A stretch of DNA of 64,000 nt. Source: Trichostrongylus colubriformis. Its lineage: Eukaryota > Nematoda > Chromadorea > Rhabditida > Trichostrongylidae. Below are positions 50,945-60,273 of this stretch, piece after piece. The DNA lies in assembly GCA_963978905.1 (NCBI GenBank), contig OZ022261.1, forward strand, positions 35,634,102 to 35,698,101, read 5' to 3'. The notes under the pieces were generated by a model. It worked only from the letters and a program-made list of their open reading frames with translations. It made no database searches and was not told where the DNA came from. The position numbers and the translations under genes are program-made. Numbering within the stretch: the first letter of the stretch is position 1; each line of letters opens with the position of its first letter.

Positions 50945-53900
50945 ATGGTAATGGAGGAAGGAACAAGTGATGACGACGGGACATGCACAAGTTCCGACGA
51001 TGAACTGGAGCGGATCGTTCTCCATGTCTACGACGATGAGTCCAAGGAATTCAGCTCTCTAACCACGTATCATGGAATGGTGAGGTTTTTACTTATCATC
51101 ACTAATACAATTGACGCTAACCATCTCACAACCATTTCCTTCCAAAAAGTACCAAATACGACTCATACTTCAATTCCAATGGGCAATACTTATCCTCCGT
51201 CGGTGATACTTCCACTGTGGCCCAGAGGTGAAAGTGGGGTTCAGGCTTCTTTGTATTCACATAAATGCACCTTTCCCGTTCACCGGAAAGAAGACTATCG
51301 CTGGAAGACGTTGCTTCTCCGCCCCTACGCGAGAGGGTGTTGCTCCCCCTCCCCTCCGAATGAAGGCGCAACGGGAGTGTGGCGATTGGTCGATCATGGT
51401 ACCAGGCCATTGCGTCTTGAGCGGAAATCCAAATGACTGTGGCAAGTCGTACTGACGATGCTGCGAGTGCGACGCCGCAATGCGAAAATTCAACCAATCG
51501 CCACACAACCGGGCTCAACGAAACTGCAGCAACCATTCATCACAGGTCAGCGAATAACGTTCTTCAAGCGAACAGGAAATGTAGTCTTAATCAAATTTGA
51601 AAGCAAGCTATTTCGTCAATTTTCATTCAGATCAGGATATACTCATCAGAAACGTGGCCATCAAGGATATTCTGGTCGCTGGTGGTGGTTACATGTCTCA
51701 CACTCTTCATGATGCACGTGGGATCACTACATTCGAAATTTGAATGATTTCCCAGAACTTTAAACTGCTCAAACCAGTTTTCGAAATGTTATGGCATTGA
51801 TTTTTTAGAGCGGTTCGGTGCTCTTCGGCTATCACTCTCATCCAACATTTTTCAAAACGACTGATAGTCTGCTCATGGAAGAACATCTTCCAGCAGTGAC
51901 AATTTGCAGATTAGGTGGAGCTGATCAGTGGCGGCAATACCACGGTATGCTTATAGGCACATCTTGCCTAATCAGATTAAAGGCAACGGGAGGAGTAAGG
52001 AGAAAGAACTGTGAATGCATGTTCTCTGAAAACAAACATTCCAATGCAGCAGAGGTGATGTTTGGCGAAACTTGCATTGAAAAAGCGTAGCATGGGGTCC
52101 TACCGCGATCCCGCAACGCAGCTCCGTTTATCCGCCGAGGAAGGCCGGCTAAGGCTGAATAAAGTTTGCAGCCGGCTGATTTCGCTTATAGCCCGTCTGC
52201 AATCTATGCAACTCGCTAGTGGGGCGCGGAAGAGAAGAGCGATTTGGGTTTTCACTTCTCGGGTTTTTTGCCGCCTTATTCCGCTCTTTCTTTACTGTTA
52301 CACTTCTGAGCACCCATACTTTCCTATTCCATAACATGCCAGATTTACCTCTTCCGGTGTCTTCAATCGACACTTCTTCTTGGGGCACTAGATCCTTAGG
52401 TGAGCATTCAGGTTGTTCACGATGCGCCATCACAGCGCTACATTCTCTCGAATCCATGCCGTCCACGCCCACTTAAAGACAGCATTAGGGGTAATGTGGT
52501 AATGGAGAAATCCCAACAGGAAGTCACTCACATGGTAGTCCTGGGCCTAAGAAGGCTACCTGTAGCGAAATCCCGGAGAAAAAGCGTCCCTCCGAGCTGT
52601 AGGAGCGCTGCGAAACGCCGCAACCGTCCAACTGTTCCGCCTCTTGGATACAACAATCCCGCCTCTCGATGACGTAATTCCCGATTGACTGGGGTGGGAG
52701 CGGCCAAGGGGATGCGGCAGGATCGAAGGTCTTGTGCTGCGCTTCCGCAAATTTAGCTTGAAGCTCACTCCAAAAAGTAGATGCTGTCGTATTCCCAAAC
52801 ATTCCCTTGTGTTTACCTGACACGGTTTTTTAGCCATTTCCATCCGTTTTTTCTCCACTGTCCTGTTACTAGGCATCTCGACTTTCATGTGCACTACTTC
52901 TTTTACTTTTCGTCCGACTTTCCCCTAATGCTGCCTCTAAAGTGCTTATTGGTCAGCTGAGCTGAAATGGCGTGGCAAGTGTGGGTTCGGGAGGATGTAC
53001 GCCGTGCTCGCTCATTGCAGTAGCGCAAAAGGCTGCAACCTCAATGGCTAACCAAAATCTAATGTCCCAAATAAAGGCAGCTGATCAATCCTTCAGCGAG
53101 ATGTGAGTTTTATAATAGGTCGCCAGTCTCATGTTTAGTGGAACCCTATGCAACACAGCTCACACTATTATTTGATGTGAGCATCGATTTTGCAGAGATA
53201 AGGTCGCGAACCGAATTTGTGTCAGCTTTTGGCGCAGTATTACTTGGCGAATCGCTGGATGCCAGGAGAATAATGGATTTGCATCGCCTCGAAGACGTGT
53301 TTTTGAATATTACACGTACCAGATTCAATATACGGCGATTTCTGGAAGAATCAAGGTGAGGGGTAGGGTGCTGTTCATGAACAATCACTGAAATGCGCCT
53401 CAACGGGAGGAGTGTTGTGATTGGTTGACCATCTTTACTGACCAATCACGCGATGCCACTCCTTTTTCTTCTGTTCGTTTATAATGGTTCGATTATTTAC
53501 TACTGGTCATACGTTTTATTTAGTACAAGTCATTTCAATAGTGAACTAAAAGGAGAAATTTGGCACTTTGCAGAACATCGTGTCATGATTTCGTGAAATC
53601 TGTGTGGCTCGCTGATCGCCAAATAAAAAATCATTGTGAGAAAGCGAAATGGTCATTAACAGAACTTGGATACTGCACAACATTCTCACTGTGGAACACG
53701 TCGATCCAATACTCGATGCGCATAGACGTGGTTAGTCGTTCTGATGGTGAGAATGTAGACGTTTGCTTCACAAGCTGGATGGTTTCTATACAGTTTATAA
53801 GGATCTGGTCTGCTGAAGAGGATTTTCTGCTACTTCAAGGTGATGGCGGTGTCAGGTCTGTCCAGCCAGGTCACCGCGACACGCGTCGTTGCGCGCGGGT

Positions 53901-56900
53901 GTCTTGCGAATATGCCGCGCGCTGAGGGGCAGGAGGGGGCGCGGGGCGTAATCTCTCTCTCTCTCCGTGTGATACTGACTTAATTGGACAGTCCGGACGC
54001 TCACTTCCGAAGTCAGAATGCAGCGGTCTTTGAGAGGGGAGCCCATTTTGCTTTTTGATTGACCGCCAAACTATGCATCTATATCGATCGATCGGCAGAG
54101 GGGGAAAGTCGTACTGGTAGGGAAACGTGACAGGTGTGTAGGTGGGTAAGAGTCTGTATCGCTGTTACCAGACAGTACCTCGTCCAGAACCCACTCGCAG
54201 GTTCATGTTAATCATTAAATTATCCAGAGGCCATCATCTTCCAAGTTCACCGGAAAAACGGAGCTATCGCGATGAAATCGAGCGGATGGTCGGTGCCTCG
54301 AGGAAAAACGGCAAAGCTTTCAATTCAACCGCGAAAGGTGAAGCCCGTTATTCATGCAGAATGATCCACCTACACTCTTATCTTTTTTACCTCATTCGCT
54401 TGGGTTTCTTGGATGATAACTGAACTTCTCAATGTTAAGAAAGTACTTCTCGAATCGGGGAATTGGGGCGATTGCACGAAAGGTGATAGATCCATGGTGA
54501 CCTTCTATGAGAGGGCGGCTTGCGAAAAGGATTGCGTAATTGAACAGATCATGAAAAGGTATCCTCCTACATTTACTGCTATTCAATGTGTAGAAGCCTC
54601 CAGTTCGACGTTACAGTAATGCGTGTATACCCTTAGGTCAGCATTTTGCACCGTGGCGTGCGACGCGATGCATGCGAGCTAGGGGCGCCTGCTGCGGTTG
54701 AGACCTGGATCGAATCACACTACATGAGGCGTTCCTAGCATTACCGTGCAACCGCTTCAGGACTCAACTCCACTCATCGACTTCAGATAGCACGCATCGC
54801 GTCGCACGTTCCGAACTGCTGTGCGCAATCTTTACGTAAGGGTACATACCCACTTCAGATGTGGATGCGCCCCGTTTTTTGCTGAAGTATCGTACACTAG
54901 GGCATGTGGTCTAGTGGAAATGTACAGATGTAGTCGTCAAGGTAAGTACGCGATGCCAGTAACTTGTCTTGCTTGCATTTTATGATTTTTAGTTTAGATA
55001 AACAATGGAGGAAATGCGAATGCCCAGTAGAGTGTGAAATAGTGGATTTTTCGAAGGCTGTGATCACCTATCTTAAGAAAAAGCAAAAGTTGGTTGCTTA
55101 ACTTTTCACCGAATACAAAAGTAGGCGCGGACTTGTTAAGCTGATATATTAGGTTGATTCATAATAAATCGGACAAATGGTAGTGATGATTTCTAGAGAT
55201 CATAACTCAGTAACGAATTAACGAAAATGGACGCACGAGGTACCGTTGGAATGAGTATGAAAAGCTCTTCAAAGTACCGCAAAATAATCACTCCAAAGTA
55301 AATTCATTCCGCCACAATGCCGCACGATTTCAAGCGGTCCAGAGACCACATCCGCAACGTCATACTATTTATATCGCTATCTGGCCAGGAACCCGCGGAT
55401 ATCGGCAGACGTCTGATAGAAGTTCACAAGGAGCATGCCCCCGGCAGAAGTACACTGTAAGCATTCGAAGTTTGCGTCAGGCGACTATTCCATCGAAGAC
55501 GAAAACCGCGGTTGGTGGAGCGTACACGGCGTAGAGTACTGGGAGCTGCTCGATGAAGGTACCACAGTATCCGCCGACGTCTACGTTCGTCAATTACGAG
55601 AATTGAAGGCCAATGTCCAAAGTTCGCTACGGCGGCGGTCACATGTCTATTTCCAGCACGACAACGTGTCTACTTCCACAGACCGCACTTCGCAAGATCG
55701 ACCAAGGCCGAGCTGCTGTCGTACAGTTGGACCGTACTTCTATACCCACCGTACTCCCCAGACCTGGCCCCTTCAGGTTTCCACCTTTTCTCCCACAGCC
55801 AACGCCACCTGGACGGCCAAGACTTTAAAACTCGCGACAAGGTCAAGGCGGCACTCGGCAACTTCTTCGAGCTCCAGCTTCCGGCCTTCTGGAGCAAGGG
55901 CATCCATGATCTGCCTATACCGTGGCAGAAGGTCATCGATAAAGATGGAGTATATTTCAAGTGAATCCCTGTTGTCGTAAAAAAGTTGTACGACAATGAT
56001 TAAAATTGGTCAATTTGTCCGATTTATTATGAATCAACCTAATATGATTGGTTGCTGCATGTGTCAACCAATCGGAGGCGCAACTCACACAAACTATTGT
56101 GTGAGCCATACCACTTCAATAGAAATGCATATTAAATGCATAGGACTCACTTCTTCCGCAAGTTAAGCGATTTCAGAGAACACACAACGATTGAAGTTTC
56201 TCTGCGATCACGACGTTTACAAACAGATGAACAGCTCAAGCGAATTAAAGCCGTAGATCTGCTCAGTGGGTTTTCCAATGAGAGCACTATAAATTTCAAT
56301 ACTTGGTTTTGATAGTCAGAGACAATAAGTAGATTTCTGAAAAGCTGAGGAAGGCTTTTGGGGTCATGATAGTGCACTGGATAAGCTCGATGCACGGAAC
56401 GAATGTACATGGGTTCGGTTTCCAACTGGAACAAACCTCGCCCATAACTTAGCACTCTAACGAATATTCAGTTAACTTTCCTAAGTTTTATTACTAGTAA
56501 TGAATGCTCTGTAATTGGGAAGAATTCAATCTCAGTGTTCAGGTTACGTTGCTGGCAGCATGGGGTTGTTCCTTGGCATGAGCTGTGTTACCCTGCTTGA
56601 AATTTTCATATACCTGTTCAAAAGTGTCTGGGGAGTATTCAGTGATCAGGTGAGTTTCATGGAGAATCAGCACGGCCGCTTGGGGTAGACTTCAGTTTCA
56701 CGCCCTGCGTTGAGGGAAATTCCTGAAAAATAAGACCCCTCCTTCAACCCACCCCTACATACTAAACATACTGATGACTACTGATACTACTATATATGCG
56801 CTGTTGGTATGCTGCCAGAAGGTGGTGTCCGAAAATGTCATTGATCGATAATCATATTATACAGTGGTTGTTTGATTAAAGTTAATGTTCTGGTGCGCCT

Positions 56901-59214
56901 ACGCTTAAATAAATAAATAAAATGTAAATATTATGTACTTCCGTATCAATACCAGGTGCAAAATGTGATTTTCAAAATCGATAAAATACAGTAATCTGAA
57001 ACTAAATACAGAGGAGTGACCGGAAAAGGATCCAATGGGATCGATAATCGGGCAGATTCTGGCTGCTCAAATCAAATCACCGCCACCACTAAGGACTCCC
57101 AGAGAATCGATGATGATCTCCAGTCCTCATGAATTTGAGAATTTTTTTATATTTTTTCGATTTTTTTTTTGGTAATATGTTATTGCAGAGGATACTAAGG
57201 ATAAAGTTTTGGCGTTAATAAATCCCCAAAAGATAATATGCGCTATTTAAAGACCTCGCAAGCTCTCGTCTTCGACCTTTGAGATCACCCAGTGAAATGA
57301 TCATTCCATCAATGCCCACCGAAAAAAAAACAAGTTTTCGCGTTCCCGAGGGACCGGCAAAAAGACAGGGAGACAATTTACTTTTGAATTCTCGGAGTAT
57401 AGCGAGCCATGGATGAACGCAGTTCAAATACGAGTCCTATATAGTACCTGCACAATTTATTACAGTTACCGCTTACTCCACTGTTACGACTTTTTATGCT
57501 TAGTAGTGATTCTTTCAACAAATGCGGCTTGAATACCTGTTGAATAATGAATGTTTTTTTTGAAGGTTCTGAAATTTCGAATCAGCTCTCCAGCTGGACT
57601 TTCCTCCCTCTCTCGCCTAGCTCAGTTCAGTCCCTCCTTAGAATGCTCCACACCCTGCCCCTCCATTCACAGTTGCTGTGACTTTCGAAGGAGTCGTGCA
57701 CGGAAAAATGAAATTTTATCTTTCTCTTATATTTATGTTGTATTTGCTTAACAAGGGTCGCATGCAAAGCTTCATGTGAAAAAGTGAGCATCCGACAAAG
57801 CTTTAGTTCCTCGAAGTGGTGGCCGAGGGAGCGGGGCTCAGAGTAAGTGCCCTCCCCATCGTCCGCCGTGGTCGGAGACGAGTAGTGGGAGTGTCCACGT
57901 ACCTTCCTGTTCCCACACTTTTCTTCGACCGCGGCGGACATTTGGAAATGGGAAAAATTCCACTGCCAGATACACATTGTGTCGTTCTAGGCTGTCTTTG
58001 ATTCGACTGATTTTGATTAGATGTTTTTCCAGTACAGGTTTTACCCCTCGCTGCGATGTTTGACCCTTCTTATGAAACGAATATAGAAAACAGTAAATTC
58101 CTTGACGTGCACTCACCAAATACCCCCTCCCCACTTGAGATTCCTCAACACATGCTTGATCCGGTCCCAGACATTTATAAGCAATCACAACTATGAGTAG
58201 AGAACTACCTCTCGCTACCTTCAGAAGTGAAAAGTGATAGTTACTTTATTCAGAGACATAAGTCTTACTATCTTGACAATTTTCTTGGTGATGACGGCTT
58301 AGAAAATGACGATGTTCCCGATGAAGAGATAGTCATTACAACCAAAACGCGGAGGTGAGCCATGAATTCTGTTGGGAGTATCATAGATGTGTATCGTCAG
58401 AATAGAACAGAGTTTCGCGCAGCATGTGGCGCGATGCGTGCGATCTAAGGGCGCCGTACGCAACTGGGTCCCAAGGCGACTCCATACTCTTGATCTGTAT
58501 AAAAAAGGTGGGCAGAGTAATCGTTTAATACCCAAATACATGTCTGCTAGCTCACTTGCGAAATGCAAAATGTACAATGCGGGCAAAATCTGGTTCTGAC
58601 GATACACACCCGTTTTCAATCATTTCTGTGTGAGGCACAACAAATTCCGCAGATTTAGCTCTGAAATCGCAGTCGAAACAGAAAATAATGGGATGCTCAT
58701 AGAACACATGGATAGTAGGTCTGTTTCTCTCCGAAAAAAGATAATCTTCAAAAAAAAGGAAAATGGTTTTCATGTTTCAGCAGCACAACTATAGCGTCTA
58801 CAAGCCGACAATCCGTTGCCTTCGTTCCCGCTAGCCAGGAACATTCTTCCCCTATTCATTATGATCATCATCGTTCTCGAATGAAGGTAAGCATTTTGCA
58901 GCAGTCCAATCCATCGAAAAAAAAAACCTCAGAACATTTTAGATACAAATTGTGCACCACCCGTTCCAACGACGAAAATCCTCCTTTGCCATTTGAATAA
59001 ATTTCCATCGGATGTTGCAAGTTCAAAACAAAACAAAGGAATTAGACTGTGCATGTCTGCTGCCTCTCAGCGAGACAGTGTTGAGATGATTGAGGCTAAT
59101 GAACAGGCGCCGATGCGTATAAGCGCGCCCTCAACTACCGGTCGATTCAACTCCCACCCATTCCGACGCAGAAAAACCACAACCTCTCCGATACCGCCGT
59201 CTACAGCACAATAA
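50945..59214 (+). CDS. DEG/ENaC-family sodium channel subunit
   Basis: Predicted exons: 50945-51079, 51631-51717, 51809-51944, 53139-53355, 53574-53730, 54172-54288, 54440-54558, 54993-55088, 56144-56265, 56543-56649, 58254-58354, 58781-58886, 59071-59214, giving about 547 residues. Features in order: an acidic N-terminus; a T-x-Y-H-G-M motif just before the first membrane helix (residues about 55-76, after R-I-F-W); L-P-A-V-T-I-C, close to the family F-P-A-V-T-I-C; a cysteine-rich outer domain with G-Y-C-T-T-F, N-W-G-D-C and C-E-C-P-V-E-C; then the pore helix with G-S-M-G-L-F-L-G-M-S, the family selectivity region, and L-L-E-I; then a cytoplasmic tail. These subunits form trimeric amiloride-sensitive cation channels in the plasma membrane. 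Which C. elegans member it matches I cannot say. Uncertain points: the start (the frame is open upstream to 50636), the weak GTCGGT donor after 54288 chosen for phase and family fit, the donor at 55088, and an alternative last exon 58943-58996. Confidence 0.75.
51369..51510. repeat. Fold-back with GTGTGGCGATTGGT arms
   Basis: AGTGTGGCGATTGGTCGAT near 51375 pairs with AACCAATCGCCACACA near 51492. It lies in the first intron of the channel gene. The short inverted ATTGGT hairpins at 53400-53470 and 60133-60246 have a similar design. Confidence 0.6.
51950..52470. mobile_element. Dispersed repeat family 9, copy in channel gene intron
   Basis: The left part has TTCTCTGAAAACAAACATTC, the inverse of text near 46790. 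The right part has the family signature GCCTTATTCCGCTCTTTCTT and CACTTCTGAGCACCC. It starts a few bases after exon 3 of the channel gene. Confidence 0.6.
53848..54001. mobile_element. Fold-back MITE family 1, copy 13
   Basis: It runs from GGTGTCAGGTCTGTCCAGCC to ACTTAATTGGACAGTCCGGA, with a GCGCG-rich core and a CT repeat. It lies in the intron between exons 5 and 6 of the channel gene. Confidence 0.65.
54655..54818. repeat. GC-rich fold-back, repeat family 5
   Basis: The left arm GGCGTGCGACGCGATGCATG pairs with the right arm GCACGCATCGCGTCGCACGT. GAGCTAGGGGCGCC follows the left arm, as in the related blocks near 39.3 and 58.4 kb. It is intronic in the channel gene. Confidence 0.65.
55149..56042 (+). 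mobile_element. Mariner-family transposon, internally decayed (894 bp)
   Basis: Perfect terminal inverted repeats of about 28 bases begin TTAGGTTGATTCATAATAAA and end at the reverse complement. Both ends are flanked by TA (55147-55148 and 56043-56044), the mariner target duplication. At 894 bases it is shorter than the usual 1.3 kb. It lies in the intron between channel exons 55088 and 56144. Confidence 0.9.
55317..55964 (+). pseudogene. Mariner transposase remnant
   Basis: A start at 55317 gives an N-terminal piece (K-R-S-R-D-H-I-R-N) that meets a stop at 55458. Further on, another frame reads Y-S-P-D-L-A-P-S-G-F-H-L-F and runs on to a TGA at 55962. That motif holds the third catalytic aspartate of the DD34D mariner class. 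Between them the frame changes and sequence is missing. No functional enzyme is expected, although the ends could still be recognised by a transposase from elsewhere. Confidence 0.8.
56800..57690. mobile_element. Dispersed repeat family 8, copy 4
   Basis: It shows ATCGATAATCATATTATAC, ATCAATACCAGGTGCAAAA, AGAGAATCGATGATGATCTC, TTTCGCGTTCCCGAGGGACC and TTCGAATCAGCTCTCCAGC in the family order. A family-2 arm follows. It lies in an intron of the channel gene. Confidence 0.65.
57680..57945. mobile_element. Palindromic repeat family 2, one-armed copy
   Basis: The left arm is recognisable (GAAGGAGTCGTGCACGGAAA through TTATGTTGTATTTGCTTAAC to CCTCGAAGTGG). The closing arm is not found, so the copy is truncated. 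It is in the same intron as the family-8 copy before it. Confidence 0.6.
58415..58500. repeat. GC-rich repeat family 5, copy in channel intron
   Basis: It contains GTGGCGCGATGCGTGCGATC, then AAGGGCGCCGTACGCAACTG and GGTCCCAAGGCGACTC. Closely related blocks lie near 35990, 39300, 50370 and 54660. Confidence 0.55.
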
Positions 59215-60273
59215 CAATTTGTAGTACATATTTATTAACAAGGCTTCTGCTTTCTTTCAAAATTATGAAAAGCAAAGTGGGGATGCGCAAAAGGAGCCCA
59301 TGCGGTGGTCGCGGCACTCGATTCCCTGCCTTACTTGCCGCGCCCATCGCGAAAATTCAGCGCAAGTTATTTTCGACGCCGCATCAGAATCTTGTGCACC
59401 ACCCGCGCTCATATTACACTTATTATATCTTTCCCATCACCGATCACCTTTTCACATGCAACAGTTCTCTTTAAAAAATAAAAATTTATTGTTCTACACT
59501 CAGATGATATGCATCGCAGAATTATGCTAAAAGCAACAACATGATCTTACCCACAACACTTATACAATGAGGAAAGGCAACTACTATACACAAAATCATC
59601 TTTTTACACTCGAAAAAAAAACAATAGAACAACAAACACCAAGGTAATTGCTTTCAGACAATTTTCAAACCTGTCTCTCTTACATATCACATATAAACAA
59701 GCTGTACGCGCGTTGCAAAAAAAAAACACAGCTAACCGGGATAATAAAAATAATAATTTATCTAATAAACAAACATTTTGGTGCGATATACATTATATTA
59801 CAGTCAATATTACCCATCAGAACAAACCTATAATACTTTGTCTAGGACCAAGATCATACAACAGTGAATAACTAAACCGTACAAATAATAAAATAATATG
59901 CGGAAAAGTGAAATATATTCAAAAAAAATCCACAAAAAAGAAAAAACAGAGGCTACTGACACGCAGTTATTAACAAATACAAGAAAACTCACCGATATTC
60001 CTGTTTACGGGCATTCACTTCATAATCACCGACCCTGCAGAACACAAGAAATCATGAAGTGCGAATTTTGGAACCAAAGTATGGGACAAAAATGGTTATG
60101 AACATGTGGCGCAGTACTCAAAGTCGTAACCGGGGTGTGAGGGAGGAACCAATGCGGCGTCGCATCTTCACTTTCGACTTTGTCCTCATAGCAACGTGTG
60201 CCGTTTTCGCCGCGCCGCATTGGTTATACTCCTGCACCACACCCTTGTGATCACGAATGAGTCAAAACGGACC
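59215..60273. other. Spacer between convergent genes
   Basis: This AT-rich spacer separates the stop of the channel gene (plus) from that of the transporter gene (minus). Candidate polyadenylation signals lie back to back: AATAAA at about 59477-59482 on plus and TTTATT at about 59485-59490, which is AATAAA on minus. A fold-back occupies 60133-60246. No coding sense. Confidence 0.5.
60133..60246. repeat. Fold-back with GGGTGTG...CCAATGCGGCG arms
   Basis: GGGGTGTGAGGGAGGAACCA with AATGCGGCG pairs imperfectly with CGCCGCATTGGTTATACTCC and TGCACCACACCC. It is 28 bases past the stop of the transporter gene, so probably in its 3' UTR. Confidence 0.65.

Noticed and set aside
53021..53102. Possible extra channel exon between acceptor TTGCAG and donor GTGAGT
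   Set aside because: Its splice sites look fair, but it ends in phase 2 while the next well-supported exon needs phase 1. Joining 51944 directly to 53139 keeps the frame.
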